From Flavobacterium sp. (lineage in GTDB: Bacteria > Bacteroidota > Bacteroidia > Flavobacteriales > Flavobacteriaceae): 64,000 nucleotides of DNA. How positions within the stretch are numbered: position 1 is the first letter of the stretch; each line of letters starts with the position of its first letter. The DNA lies in the NCBI GenBank assembly GCA_023259675.1, contig JALRGT010000001.1:1-64000 (forward strand), written 5' to 3'. The position numbers and the translations under genes are program-made. Below, piece by piece: positions 51,804-61,783 of this stretch. The notes below the pieces were generated by a model that did no database searches, was not told the origin of the DNA, and saw only the letters and a list, made by a program, of their open reading frames with translations.

Positions 51804-53039
51804 ATGAAAAATCAAAGTATAAAGAAAAATCTTGACTGGATTTGTGTTATTATTTATATCCTATTGGTATCAATGGGCTGGCTTAATATTTTGTCTTCTT
51901 CGTTCTCCTCTCCCGATGAAACTTATCAAAAGCAACTGGTTTTTATTGCATTAACAATACCTTTAATATTCATTATTCTTGCTATAGACGGAAAGGTATA
52001 CGAGAAATATGCCAGTATATTTTTTGCCATATCATTATTGTCGTTGGCAGGATTATTTGTTTTTGGAAAGACTATTGCCGGACAACGATGCTGGTATGGA
52101 ATTGGTAGTTTTACACTTCAGCCTTCGGAATTTGCAAAAGCGGCAACTTCTCTGGCCATAGCCAAATATTTAAGTGATCCTCAGATCAATTTAAAAGAAG
52201 TTAATCGACAAGTTCAAGCACTTGCCATTGTTTTTTTACCCGTGCTCCTTATCTTACCACAACCGGATCCAGGAAGTGCATTAATATACAGTATTTTCAT
52301 AATTGTATTATTTCGTGAAGGACTCCCTGCTTGGTATGTTTGGACAGGCTTTATTGCTATTTTGTTATTTGTTCTAACATTGATACTAGAACCCCAATAC
52401 GTTATATTAATGGCTTTGGCAACAATTGTCATTATACATATCAAATCCAGAATTGGAAATCGAAATATCGTTTTAAGCGGAATACTGTTCGCCTTAATTT
52501 CTGGATTTGTTCTTTCGGTAAGTTATGTTTTTGAACATGTTTTCAAACAACATCATCGCGACCGATTCAATATTTTATTGGGTAAAACGGTAGATTTAAA
52601 AGGAATTGGATACAACACCAACCAATCTGAAATTGCTATTGGCTCCGGTGGCTGGTTTGGCAAAGGTTTCTTGGAAGGAACTCAAACAAAAGGCGGATTT
52701 GTACCCGAACAACATACCGACTATATATTCACCACAGTAGGAGAAGAATGGGGATTCATCGGTTCCCTTGTCGTTATTGTCTTATTTGTGAGTTTATTTC
52801 TGAGGGTAATTTATCTCGCAGAAAGACAAAAAACTAAATTTAGCCGAGTTTACGGTTATTGTGTCGCAGGAATTCTGTTCATCCATTTCTTTGTAAATAT
52901 CGCTATGGTAGTTGGTATATTCCCAACAATTGGGGTTCCGTTGCCATTCTTTTCTTATGGTGGTTCCGGACTTTGGGGATTTACAATTTTGTTGTTTATT
53001 TTCCTTAAAATGGATGCTAACAAAGTAAATGAATGGTAA
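51804..53039 (+). CDS. rodA: Rod shape-determining protein RodA (SEDS glycosyltransferase)
   Basis: This SEDS-family peptidoglycan polymerase works with PBP2. The 411-residue protein has about ten helices. SEDS signatures are seen in GQRCWYGIGSFTLQPSEFAK near residue 94, PQPDPGSALIY near residue 152 and the C-terminal PFFSYGGSGLWG. The periplasmic loop has the catalytic-region pattern GSGGWFGKGFLEGTQTKGGFVPEQHTDYIFTTVGEEWGF. It is last in the mre cluster and faces the nuclease gene with a six-base gap. Confidence 0.95.
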   Translation: MKNQSIKKNLDWICVIIYILLVSMGWLNILSSSFSSPDETYQKQLVFIALTIPLIFIILAIDGKVYEKYASIFFAISLLSLAGLFVFGKTIAGQRCWYGIGSFTLQPSEFAKAATSLAIAKYLSDPQINLKEVNRQVQALAIVFLPVLLILPQPDPGSALIYSIFIIVLFREGLPAWYVWTGFIAILLFVLTLILEPQYVILMALATIVIIHIKSRIGNRNIVLSGILFALISGFVLSVSYVFEHVFKQHHRDRFNILLGKTVDLKGIGYNTNQSEIAIGSGGWFGKGFLEGTQTKGGFVPEQHTDYIFTTVGEEWGFIGSLVVIVLFVSLFLRVIYLAERQKTKFSRVYGYCVAGILFIHFFVNIAMVVGIFPTIGVPLPFFSYGGSGLWGFTILLFIFLKMDANKVNEW

Positions 53040-53044
53040 ATCGT

Positions 53045-53884
53045 TTACTTTAAAAACCAAGAACTATAATCTGTATTTTTTTCTAAGTCATTTTCAATTC
53101 GATCATTCAATTTAGGAAAAAAATCTATGTCAGTCATTTGTTCTAAACTGTCCACAGAAACCACATAATGAAACAAGGGCATACTGCTCTTCTTGTTCGG
53201 AACTAAAAAAGCAATCATCTTATACGTCCCCTTATATTCATCTAAAATAATTTTATAAAAATATTCCGGAACCACCACTTTTTCGTTCCCTATTGTTTTT
53301 TTGGAGTTTTTAAGAACTCCACCGGTTACAACATAAACGCCATCATATTTAAGCGCCCAAAAACGTACTTTTTGTTCTAATCGATTCCAAATCCCACCAT
53401 TAAACTCATGCAGTTGCGGAGAAATATTAGAAGTAAAAAAAGTGTCATTATAAGCATTAATCTCAAATTCCATATCTGCAGCCGGACAAAGATGCCCCTT
53501 ATCGTATCCACTCTTTTTGTAGTTTCTCCAATCTGCAGATCCGGTTTTCACAATTGGATCAACTATAAAATAGGGTCTTTTATAAGCACTGTTTTTTACG
53601 AAATTTCTCTTTAATTCATAAGCAACCCATTCTGCCTGTTCTGCTTTTTCATTATAAGAAAGCGTATAATAAGTATGTTGAATTAATTGGTTTGTTGTTG
53701 AAGTAGGCAAATAATCAAAATCCCCAGATATTGAATTACTTTCTTTTATATCTACATTTGAAATAGAGCTTTGTGATTTTTTTTCAAAAATTAAAAAATC
53801 AATAAAAAATGCATCTCCCTTTTCAGAGTACAACAATATAAACATTACGATTATCCCAATGGAACTAAATAGCAGTTTTTTCAT
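53045..53884 (-). CDS. DNA/RNA non-specific endonuclease, exported
   Basis: This beta-beta-alpha metal (NUC1-type) nuclease has 279 residues. An N-terminal membrane/signal segment (LLFSSIGIIVMFILLYS) suggests it acts in the periplasm, or in the outer space after processing. The catalytic motif reads YDKGHLCPAADM near residue 129, a DKGH variant of the usual DRGH. Downstream Asn/Glu-rich segments (FTSNISPQLHEFNGGIWNRLEQKVR) carry the metal-binding Asn. A role in nutrient DNA digestion or DNA uptake is plausible but not shown. Confidence 0.88.
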   Translation of the reverse strand: MKKLLFSSIGIIVMFILLYSEKGDAFFIDFLIFEKKSQSSISNVDIKESNSISGDFDYLPTSTTNQLIQHTYYTLSYNEKAEQAEWVAYELKRNFVKNSAYKRPYFIVDPIVKTGSADWRNYKKSGYDKGHLCPAADMEFEINAYNDTFFTSNISPQLHEFNGGIWNRLEQKVRFWALKYDGVYVVTGGVLKNSKKTIGNEKVVVPEYFYKIILDEYKGTYKMIAFLVPNKKSSMPLFHYVVSVDSLEQMTDIDFFPKLNDRIENDLEKNTDYSSWFLK

Positions 53885-53908
53885 GATTTAATTTTAAGAA
53901 CAGTAATA

Positions 53909-53946
53909 AAAAAGGGTTTAACTTAAGTACAAGTTAAACCCTTTTA
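53909..53946 (-). terminator. Terminator of the C-terminal processing protease gene
   Basis: Inverted repeat AAAAGGGTTTAACTT/AAGTTAAACCCTTTT with an A-run on its left side, giving a T-run on the minus strand. It lies about 35 bases after the protease stop codon and just upstream of the nuclease gene. Confidence 0.8.
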
Positions 53947-53979
53947 AAAATAAATTAAGATTTGAAATCAGGCTTATGC

Positions 53980-56226
53980 TTATGATTTCGCTACATTTTC
54001 TTTTTTTAATTTTGCCGGAACATTCTTTTTCAAAAACTCCTTAGATTGTAAATCATCCAGCACATTCAATGCTTCTTCAACATAAATATCTTTAGACAAA
54101 CCTTCGTGCCATCTCTCTCTTTTCTCTTTCAAGACACTGTCTTTACTAGTCTGTTCCACTTCATAAGGAAGTGAAGAAAATTGCAATGTATTTTTATATT
54201 CGGATAAAGGTTTGAATTTTTTTGCTTTATCTTCAATAGCCTTTTGAGCCATTTTAAACTTATCTATATTCAAACTATAGGTGTTTTCTTTGCTTCTAGC
54301 ATCTATCCATTTGGCATTCTCTTCAATCAATTGAAATTGAGAATTAGTGTTAATTCTATTTCTACTGTTCAATATCGCTTTATTAAAGTTGGTGTTTTTA
54401 TCCCATACCCGATAATCCGCTGGATCAATTTTATCCCATGGCATTGCATTATCCACATCGCGTTCTCCCATTTTTAAATAGGCATAGCGATCTGGCATAA
54501 CAACATCACTGCTCACTCCATCTAATTGAGTAGAACCACCATTAATTCTATAAAATTTCTGAGTGGTTGTTTTTAAAGCACCTAAATCACCGACATCGCT
54601 ATTACGAACAAATTGATTCAAATCAATCACGTTTTGCACTGTCCCTTTTCCATAAGTTTGTTTACTTCCAATAATAACTCCTCTTTTATAATCTTGGATA
54701 GCTGCCGCTAAAATTTCAGAAGCCGAAGCCGAGAAACTATTTACCATAATTACTAATGGTCCGTCCCATTCGATTTTTTTATCTCTATCATACAACACTT
54801 CTTTTTTTCTGCCAGCAGATTTTATTTGTACAATAGGTCCTTCTTCGATAAATAATCCGGCAATATCCACAACCGTAGATAAAGAACCACCACCATCATC
54901 ACGAACATCAAGAACGATACCGCTAACTCCTGCTTTTTTTAATCTATCTACTTCCAAAGCGATATCTTTCCCAGCATCTCTACCGTCTTTGTTTTCAAAA
55001 TCAATATAAAATTTAGGCAAATAAATCACCCCATATTTCAAACCGTTTTTTGTAACTACGCTTGACTTAGCATACGTTTCCTCAATTTCCACAATGTCTC
55101 TTATAATAGAAATCACTTTTATTGTGCCATCTACTTTTTTAACGGTCAGTCGAACTTCAGTTCCTTTAGGTCCTTTGATTTTTTTGACTACATCATCCAA
55201 TCGCATTCCAACTACATCAACTGCAGTCGCATTACCTTGAGCAACCTTTAATATGACATCACCCGCTTCGAGTTGTTTTCCTCTCCAAGCCGGACCGCCT
55301 GAAATCAATTCTGAAATTTCCGTAAAATCATTTTTCTTTTGAAGTCTTGCTCCAATACCTTCCAATTTACCACTCATGCTCACATCGAAGCGTTCTTTTT
55401 CTTCGGGTGCAAAATAATTGGTATGGGGATCAAAACGAGCCGTAATCGAATTAATGTAAACCGAAAACCAATCATCTCGCTCTAAATCAGACATAAATCC
55501 AAAATATTCATCCAATGATTTTAAAGTACTTTCACGAGTTTCCTTTTCTAATTCATCAAAAGTTTTAGGCTTACTGTTTTCAACCTGACCTTTTTCTTTG
55601 GTCTTATCTAGACTAACATTATCCAATTTTTCCCCTTGGTGTAAAACATCCAAAGATTCATCTGCTTTATCTACAACAGTCCCTTTGGTTTCTTGCAGCT
55701 TCAAACGATCCGTAAGTGACGAAAGCGTTGATAATTTAATTTGCTTTCTCCATCTATCGGTCAGTTCTACCTCATTTTTCGCATAGGGTGCTTTTTCGTA
55801 ATCAGTATCAAAACTTTCATCGATAGAATAATCAAAAGGAGTACTTAGAATTTTCTTATAAACAGCTTTACTTTCCTCCATTCTTTTCATCAATCGATCA
55901 TACGTCAAACTGAAAAAAGTCAAATCCCTGTTGCTTATTTGATCATCTAATTCTGTTTCAAATTTCGAAAATTCATCGATATCAGATTGCAGAAAAAATC
56001 GTTTGGAAGGATCTAAAGCTTGAATATAATCTTTATAAACTCCTTTTGAAAAGGTATCATCAATAGTTGCAGGATTGTAATGTCCTTTCTCGATTACAAA
56101 AGTCAATAATTCTAAAAGTAATTTGTCTTTATCAGGATTGGGTTCACAAGAAGATTTAATTTTAAAAGCAAACAATGTTATCGATAGAAAAACAATTGCA
56201 AGCAGTATTTTATAATTTTTTTTCAT
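53980..56226 (-). CDS. Carboxy-terminal processing peptidase (S41, Tsp/Prc type)
   Basis: This periplasmic serine protease removes C-terminal parts of proteins. From ATG 56226 (MKKNYKILLAIVFLSITLF) it has 748 residues with a signal peptide. A helical N-terminal domain follows, then a PDZ domain around residues 260-345, then the S41 catalytic core with Ser in SFSASASEI near residue 495 and Lys in QTYGKGTVQ, and the DUF3340-like C-terminal domain. The ORF-track start is seven residues earlier and less likely because MKK begins a standard signal peptide. Confidence 0.93.
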   Translation of the reverse strand: MKKNYKILLAIVFLSITLFAFKIKSSCEPNPDKDKLLLELLTFVIEKGHYNPATIDDTFSKGVYKDYIQALDPSKRFFLQSDIDEFSKFETELDDQISNRDLTFFSLTYDRLMKRMEESKAVYKKILSTPFDYSIDESFDTDYEKAPYAKNEVELTDRWRKQIKLSTLSSLTDRLKLQETKGTVVDKADESLDVLHQGEKLDNVSLDKTKEKGQVENSKPKTFDELEKETRESTLKSLDEYFGFMSDLERDDWFSVYINSITARFDPHTNYFAPEEKERFDVSMSGKLEGIGARLQKKNDFTEISELISGGPAWRGKQLEAGDVILKVAQGNATAVDVVGMRLDDVVKKIKGPKGTEVRLTVKKVDGTIKVISIIRDIVEIEETYAKSSVVTKNGLKYGVIYLPKFYIDFENKDGRDAGKDIALEVDRLKKAGVSGIVLDVRDDGGGSLSTVVDIAGLFIEEGPIVQIKSAGRKKEVLYDRDKKIEWDGPLVIMVNSFSASASEILAAAIQDYKRGVIIGSKQTYGKGTVQNVIDLNQFVRNSDVGDLGALKTTTQKFYRINGGSTQLDGVSSDVVMPDRYAYLKMGERDVDNAMPWDKIDPADYRVWDKNTNFNKAILNSRNRINTNSQFQLIEENAKWIDARSKENTYSLNIDKFKMAQKAIEDKAKKFKPLSEYKNTLQFSSLPYEVEQTSKDSVLKEKRERWHEGLSKDIYVEEALNVLDDLQSKEFLKKNVPAKLKKENVAKS

Positions 56227-56440
56227 AAAGCAGATAATAGTATTCATCCAAATTTTTAAACTAAGTTACTATAAAAACTATGCCAGCACTTGTAAACCCT
56301 GCATAAATTTTTGTTAAAGATATAAATTGTTTTTTTTATTTTACTTTAATCTTTCAAGTTAATAAATTTTGTTTTCTTTGTTTTCAAATGCTATTTAATG
56401 TAATTTTAATTATTTAGCCCACCTAAGAACATCAAAAATC

Positions 56441-57220
56441 ATGTCTAAAACAAAACCTTTAATATTAATCACCAATGATGATGGCGTTTCGGCACCCGGA
56501 CTCCGAACTTTAATTGCCGTAATGGCAGAAATTGGTGAAGTTCTGGTTGTTGCCCCCGATAAACCACAAAGTGGTATGGGTCACGCCATTACCACAAATG
56601 ACACTTTGTATCTTAACAAATTAACCAAAGAAAATGAGCCGATTACAGAATACAGCTGTTCAGGCACACCGGTAGATTGTGTCAAGTTAGCGGTAAACGA
56701 AATTTTAAAAAGAAAACCCGATCTATGCGTTTCCGGAGTAAATCACGGTACAAATTCTTCTATTAATGTAATCTATTCAGGAACTATGAGTGCTGCCGTT
56801 GAAGCAGGAATTGAAGGAATTCCCGCTATTGGTTTTTCACTATTGGATTACGACTGGAATGCCGATTTTGAAACCATGAAGCCTTACATCAAAAAAATTA
56901 CCCAAGAAGTGCTCGAAAACAAGTTACCCTTAGGAGTCGTTTTGAATGTTAATTTTCCGAAATTAAAAAAAGAGGACATTAAAGGAATCAAAATTTGTCG
57001 TCAAGCGAAAGCACTTTGGATAGAAAAATTCCACAAACGTCAAACCCCTCAAGGTAGGGATTATTACTGGCTAGCTGGAGATTTTGTGAATCAGGACAAA
57101 GGTGAAGATACCGATGAATGGGCACTCAAAAATGGCTATATTTCAGTAGTTCCTGTTCAATTTGACTTAACCGCCCATCATGCAACACAAGAACTTAATA
57201 CCTGGAAGTGGAATGAATAA
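56441..57220 (+). CDS. surE: 5'/3'-nucleotidase SurE
   Basis: SurE is a metal-dependent nucleotidase for nucleoside 5'- and 3'-monophosphates. The 259-residue protein has the metal motif LITNDDGVSAPG at residues 9-20, the DKPQSGMGHAIT segment near residue 40, GTPVDCVKLAV and SGVNHGTNSSINVIYSGTMSAA near residue 97. It starts a plus-strand unit with a small membrane protein gene and lpxB. It may take part in nucleotide salvage under stress, as in other bacteria. Confidence 0.95.
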   Translation: MSKTKPLILITNDDGVSAPGLRTLIAVMAEIGEVLVVAPDKPQSGMGHAITTNDTLYLNKLTKENEPITEYSCSGTPVDCVKLAVNEILKRKPDLCVSGVNHGTNSSINVIYSGTMSAAVEAGIEGIPAIGFSLLDYDWNADFETMKPYIKKITQEVLENKLPLGVVLNVNFPKLKKEDIKGIKICRQAKALWIEKFHKRQTPQGRDYYWLAGDFVNQDKGEDTDEWALKNGYISVVPVQFDLTAHHATQELNTWKWNE

Positions 57221-57485
57221 ACTCGATTTATTGAAAGGAGTCATAATTGGTTTTTTGGCTTCGGCGATAGGAACTTTTATTTTTATCAAACTATTTACCA
57301 CCTATGATTTCATCTCTGGAATTCAAACCATGAAGTCGGAAGGTAAATTGGGAAAATTAATAACACTCGGTTCTATTTTAGACCTCATTATTTTTTCTGT
57401 TCTATTAAAATTAAATAAAGATTTAATGGCTCGTGGAGTTGTATTGGCCGTAATCATTATTACAATTGTTACATTGTTTATTTAA
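57213..57485 (+). CDS. Hypothetical three-helix membrane protein between surE and lpxB
   Basis: From ATG 57213 (MNKLDLLKG) this is a 90-residue, mostly hydrophobic protein with three helices (about 8-28, 47-60, 70-89). Its start codon overlaps the surE stop by eight bases, indicating translational coupling. The ORF-track start, 11 codons earlier, lies within surE and is less likely. Small membrane proteins at this place are, as I recall, common in Flavobacteria; the function is unknown. Confidence 0.7.
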   Translation: MNKLDLLKGVIIGFLASAIGTFIFIKLFTTYDFISGIQTMKSEGKLGKLITLGSILDLIIFSVLLKLNKDLMARGVVLAVIIITIVTLFI

Positions 57486-57567
57486 AATAAACTATTTCTG
57501 TTTGAATTACGACTATCCAATCCCTAAATTTGACCATTACATTTTCTAACCCAATTCATCATTACAA

Positions 57568-58680
57568 ATGAAATACTACATCATAGCAGGAGAAGCTTCA
57601 GGTGATTTGCACGGATCTAATTTGATGAAGGCATTACTGAAAGAAGATCAGGGGGCCGACATCCGTTTTTGGGGAGGTGACTTGATGCAAAATGTAGGCG
57701 GAACATTGGTAAAACATTATGAAGAATTAGCTTTTATGGGTTTTATTGAAGTATTGTTTAACTTAAAAACCATTTTAGGCAATATCAAAATTTGCAAAGA
57801 AGACATAACCCAATTCAAACCTGATGTGATAATTTTTATTGATTATCCCGGATTTAATATGCGCATAGCAAAATGGGCAAAAGAAATAGGAATTAAAACC
57901 CATTACTACATTTCTCCACAGATTTGGGCTTGGAAAGAAAACCGAATCAAAGCCATCAAACGCGATGTGGATAAAATGTATGTTATTTTACCTTTTGAAA
58001 AAACCTTTTACGAAGACAAACATCATTTTCCTGTTACCTTTGTTGGCCACCCATTAATTGATGCCATTCACAATCATCCTTCGATAGATTCAGCTGTTTT
58101 TAGAACCGAAAATAACCTGAATGAAAAACCCATTATTGCACTGCTTCCCGGAAGTAGAAAACAAGAAATCACCAAAATGCTTTCGGTAATGTTGAGCGTG
58201 GTCAAGGATTTTCCGGATTATCAATTTGTCATTGCAGGTGCGCCAAGTCAAGATTATTCCTTTTATGAAAAGTTCATTACGTATGAAAACATAAAATTCA
58301 TCTCGAACAAAACCTATGATTTATTACAAAATAGCACTGCCGCATTAGTAACCTCAGGAACAGCAACTCTTGAAACAGCTCTGTTTAAAGTCCCGGAAGT
58401 CGTTTGCTACAAAGGAAGTTGGGCTTCATACCAGATTGCCAAACGCATTATTACATTAAAATACATTTCACTTGTCAATCTCATCATGGATGAAGAAGTG
58501 GTGACCGAATTAATTCAAGAAAACTGTACCACCAAACAAATTAAAAAAGAACTGACAAAAATTTTGGAAGTAAATCATCGCAAACAACTTTTAGCACAAT
58601 ATGATATTCTGGAAAAGAAATTGGGAGGAACTGGAGCGAGTGAAAAAACTGCAAAATTAATTGTTGCCGATTTAAAATAA
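57568..58680 (+). CDS. lpxB: Lipid-A-disaccharide synthase
   Basis: This peripheral inner membrane glycosyltransferase makes the lipid A disaccharide from UDP-diacylglucosamine and lipid X. The 370-residue protein starts YYIIAGEASGDLHGSNLMKAL. It has the GPSIGG-like region as LAFMGFIEVL, FIDYPGFNMRIAKWAK near residue 90, ISPQIWAWKENRIK near residue 115 and LLPGSRKQEI near residue 192. Its presence shows a Gram-negative envelope with lipid A. Confidence 0.95.
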   Translation: MKYYIIAGEASGDLHGSNLMKALLKEDQGADIRFWGGDLMQNVGGTLVKHYEELAFMGFIEVLFNLKTILGNIKICKEDITQFKPDVIIFIDYPGFNMRIAKWAKEIGIKTHYYISPQIWAWKENRIKAIKRDVDKMYVILPFEKTFYEDKHHFPVTFVGHPLIDAIHNHPSIDSAVFRTENNLNEKPIIALLPGSRKQEITKMLSVMLSVVKDFPDYQFVIAGAPSQDYSFYEKFITYENIKFISNKTYDLLQNSTAALVTSGTATLETALFKVPEVVCYKGSWASYQIAKRIITLKYISLVNLIMDEEVVTELIQENCTTKQIKKELTKILEVNHRKQLLAQYDILEKKLGGTGASEKTAKLIVADLK

Positions 58681-58710
58681 TATAGTACATCAGTCCTAAA
58701 AATCATTCCG

Positions 58711-59208
58711 TTGAAACCTACCTGCTATTTGTTTTTGTTTTTTGTTTTTTTGACTTCGTGTAAGTCCACTACAGCTGTGGTGAATTCATCCAAAAACAGA
58801 AATACTGAAAACAAAAATGAACTTGTTGAAAAAATAATTCGCTCCGCAAAAGAAAATATTGGAATTCGTTATAAAACCGCCGGTACCACAAAATCAGGAT
58901 TTGATTGTTCCGGTTTGGTCTATGCCACTTTTGGACAATTTGACATCCAACTTCCCAGAACTTCTTTCGAACAATCAAAAATAGGAACCACGTTCAGTAA
59001 AAACACAGAAGAGGCACGAGAAGGAGATTTAATCTTTTTCAAAACCAATAACAACTCCCAAATCAATCATGTCGGAATTGTAACCGAAGTTCTTGACGAT
59101 GAAATAAAATTCATCCATACCTCTACATCCAAGGGAGTAATTATTTCTTCGACCAAAGAACCCTATTACCAAAAAACCTTTATTCAGATGAATCGAATTC
59201 TACAATAA
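58711..59208 (+). CDS. NlpC/P60 (C40) family lipoprotein peptidase
   Basis: This cell wall endopeptidase of 165 residues has a lipoprotein signal (KPTCYLFLFFVFLTSC, lipobox Cys at 17). The catalytic C66 lies in GFDCSGLVYATF, the His in INHVGIV, and a third polar residue in HTSTSKGV. It is the spr/NlpC type that cleaves peptide crosslinks in peptidoglycan. The start is TTG at 58711, with no in-frame ATG before the signal peptide. It follows lpxB by 30 bases. Confidence 0.9.
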   Translation: MKPTCYLFLFFVFLTSCKSTTAVVNSSKNRNTENKNELVEKIIRSAKENIGIRYKTAGTTKSGFDCSGLVYATFGQFDIQLPRTSFEQSKIGTTFSKNTEEAREGDLIFFKTNNNSQINHVGIVTEVLDDEIKFIHTSTSKGVIISSTKEPYYQKTFIQMNRILQ

Positions 59209-59247
59209 AAGAATATCTTTCTTACAAAAAAATTGTACTTTAGAACG

Positions 59248-61275
59248 GTGAAAGTACTGCAATTTCCTTTGGCCCGAATTACAATCAGTTTTATACTGGG
59301 GATTTTATATGTATTTAATCAAAAACCAAGCTCTATTTTGCTTTTTGGAGTATTGATTCCAGCTGTCATTCTTTTTTGTTTTAGTTATTTTCTTCAAAAA
59401 AATAGTCCTAAAAAAGGGATTTATTTTGGTTTAACTACCTATTTTTTATCGTTCTGTTTGGGTTCTCTTACTCAATTTGCTCACACCGATTCTTATCAAG
59501 AAAGCAATTATACCCACAACAATATCGTTTTTGAAAAACCCCAATTAATTTCATTACACATTAAAGAAAAACTAAAAAACTCGATTTATTACGACCGCTA
59601 TATAGCCGAAATAAATCATATTGGCACTAAAAAATATTCAGGAAAAATCATTGTAAACTTCACTAAAGACAGCCTGAAAAATTCTTTGGTCAGTGGCTCT
59701 TCTCTTTATGTTTTTGGAAAATTGTATAAAAATAAAGCTCCAAATAATCCCAATCAATTTGACTACAGCAACTATTTAGCCCAAAAACAAATCTATGCCC
59801 AACTCTATTCTGACACCCAAAATTTACAAAATAGTACTGAATACAAAAAAGACATTTGGTATTACACTTCCAAATTAAGAAGTACTATCATCCATAATTT
59901 AGAGAAAACACATTTTAAAAAAGAAGAACTTAACGTAGCTCTTGCTTTAATATTGGGACAAAAACAAGATATTTCGCCTGAAATCATGCAAGAATATCAA
60001 TATGCAGGAGCCATACACATTTTGTCTGTTTCGGGTTTGCACATCGGATTGATATTGCTTTTTGTTAATTTTATTTTGAAACCAATCCCAAATACCAGAA
60101 AGGGTTCCATTCTTAAATTGATGTTGATCTTGATTTCTTTATCCTTATTTGGAATATTAGCGGGATTGGCGCCATCGATAGTCCGCTCAGTCACTATGTT
60201 TTCATTTGTGGCAATTGGACAACATTTAAGAAGAAGTGTCAATATTTACCACACCATATTGGTTTCTATGTTACTGATATTACTCTTTCAACCTTCATTT
60301 TTGTTTGATGTAGGTTTTCAATTGAGTTACACTGCCCTTTTTTTTATTATTTGGCTTCAACCTCTTTTAGCTTCAATTTGGACACCAAAACCAAGAGTAT
60401 TAAAATATATTTGGGGAATTCTTACGGTTTCATTTGCAGCACAAATTGGCACGTTGCCTTTGAGTATCTATTATTTCCATCAATTTCCGGGCTTGTTTTT
60501 TATTACCAATTTAGTTGTCATTCCATTATTAGGCTGCATAATGTTATTAGGCCTGCTAGTCATGACGTTGGCAAGCTTTCATTTTACTCCAATCTATCTT
60601 GTAAAACCATTTGAATGGAGTATTTATTCCCTAAATACATTTATCGAAAAAATTGCATCCTTTGAACAATTTATCATAAAAGATATTCCGTTCAATAGCT
60701 ATTTACTGCTTAGTACGTACTTATTAATCTTTAGTGGTATAATTTGGTTCAAAAAACCGAATTTTAACAGACTGGCTTTTACATTGGTGGCGATTATTAT
60801 TTGCCAAATCGCTTATATTCAAAGTCAATATAAAATAGAACAACAAAGCGAATGGATTGTTTTTAATGTAAAAAGAAACACTTTGATAACGAAACGAAAG
60901 GGTAAAAAGGTAACCATTTATTCTAGTGCTAGTATTTTACAAAAAAATCTAGCACTTAAATCCTATTTGTTGGGAAATTTTAGCTCTTCAAGGAACGTAA
61001 GCCAAATAAAAAATCTTTATTTTTTTAACGGAAACAAGATATTGCTTTTAGACAGCGTTGGTCTTTATTCCAAAAACATACATCCCGATATTATTGTTTT
61101 GACACAATCGCCCAAAATAAATATGGATCGTTTATTGACAACCCTTAAACCCAAAATGGTTGTTGCCGATGCGTCCAATTATAAAACAACACTAAAGAGT
61201 TGGGAGCTCAGCTGCAGAAAACAAAAAATCCCTTTTCACGTTACTGCAGAAAAGGGATACTATAAATTAAATTAA
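59248..61275 (+). CDS. comEC: ComEC/Rec2-type competence membrane protein
   Basis: This is an inner membrane protein of the family that forms the channel for single-stranded DNA in natural transformation. It has 675 residues from GTG 59248 (KVLQFPLARITISFILGIL); a TTG five codons earlier is the alternative. An N-terminal DUF4131-like OB region is followed by a ten-helix competence domain with AGAIHILSVSGLHIGLI near residue 250 and LAGLAPSIVRSVTMF near residue 305. The C-terminal part retains a beta-lactamase-like outline, but no HxHxDH metal motif was seen, so the nuclease domain is probably inactive. Confidence 0.9.
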   Translation: MKVLQFPLARITISFILGILYVFNQKPSSILLFGVLIPAVILFCFSYFLQKNSPKKGIYFGLTTYFLSFCLGSLTQFAHTDSYQESNYTHNNIVFEKPQLISLHIKEKLKNSIYYDRYIAEINHIGTKKYSGKIIVNFTKDSLKNSLVSGSSLYVFGKLYKNKAPNNPNQFDYSNYLAQKQIYAQLYSDTQNLQNSTEYKKDIWYYTSKLRSTIIHNLEKTHFKKEELNVALALILGQKQDISPEIMQEYQYAGAIHILSVSGLHIGLILLFVNFILKPIPNTRKGSILKLMLILISLSLFGILAGLAPSIVRSVTMFSFVAIGQHLRRSVNIYHTILVSMLLILLFQPSFLFDVGFQLSYTALFFIIWLQPLLASIWTPKPRVLKYIWGILTVSFAAQIGTLPLSIYYFHQFPGLFFITNLVVIPLLGCIMLLGLLVMTLASFHFTPIYLVKPFEWSIYSLNTFIEKIASFEQFIIKDIPFNSYLLLSTYLLIFSGIIWFKKPNFNRLAFTLVAIIICQIAYIQSQYKIEQQSEWIVFNVKRNTLITKRKGKKVTIYSSASILQKNLALKSYLLGNFSSSRNVSQIKNLYFFNGNKILLLDSVGLYSKNIHPDIIVLTQSPKINMDRLLTTLKPKMVVADASNYKTTLKSWELSCRKQKIPFHVTAEKGYYKLN

Positions 61276-61281
61276 AATTCT

Positions 61282-61737
61282 TTATTTTTTCAGAATACCA
61301 TTGGCTACTGCCAACCAAGCCGTTGGCCCACCAGCTACATAACCTGTTTTTCCTAAACCTTGAAAATTCACCTTACCCTCTTTATTAGTTGCATTCGCAA
61401 AATAAATGGTTGGAAAACCTTGAATCCCAAAAGCTTGTTGCAATTCCCCGTTTTGCTGTTTGATTTCAGGTGTTTGCGGAGTTCTTCTTGGATAATCCAA
61501 TTCGACCAGAATAACGTTATCCGCAGCCCATTTGGCAAATTCATCCGTTTTTAAAACTTCTTTCTGTAATCGGATGCACCAACCACACCAATCACTACCT
61601 GTAAAAAACAACAATAAAGGTTTGTGCTCTTTATCGCCAAGCGCTATAGCCTCTTTAACGTCTGTGTGCCAATTTAATTCCTGCGCTTGAGTGCCTGACC
61701 CAACTATTAGCAACAAGAGTATCAGTATCTTTTTCAT
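61282..61737 (-). CDS. Thioredoxin-fold exported protein
   Basis: This 151-residue protein has a signal peptide (MKKILILLLLIVGSGTQAQ) and a thioredoxin fold with the redox motif WCGWC near residue 52 (GSDWCGWCIRLQKEVL), as in thioredoxin_7/DUF255-like proteins. It ends in a typical GFPTIYFANATNKEG cis-proline segment. It should work in the periplasm in disulfide reduction or repair. Its stop faces comEC with a six-base gap. Confidence 0.88.
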   Translation of the reverse strand: MKKILILLLLIVGSGTQAQELNWHTDVKEAIALGDKEHKPLLLFFTGSDWCGWCIRLQKEVLKTDEFAKWAADNVILVELDYPRRTPQTPEIKQQNGELQQAFGIQGFPTIYFANATNKEGKVNFQGLGKTGYVAGGPTAWLAVANGILKK

Positions 61738-61783
61738 ATCTAATATTTTTTATTTCTTTTTAGCAAAAACAGTGCCCAAATAA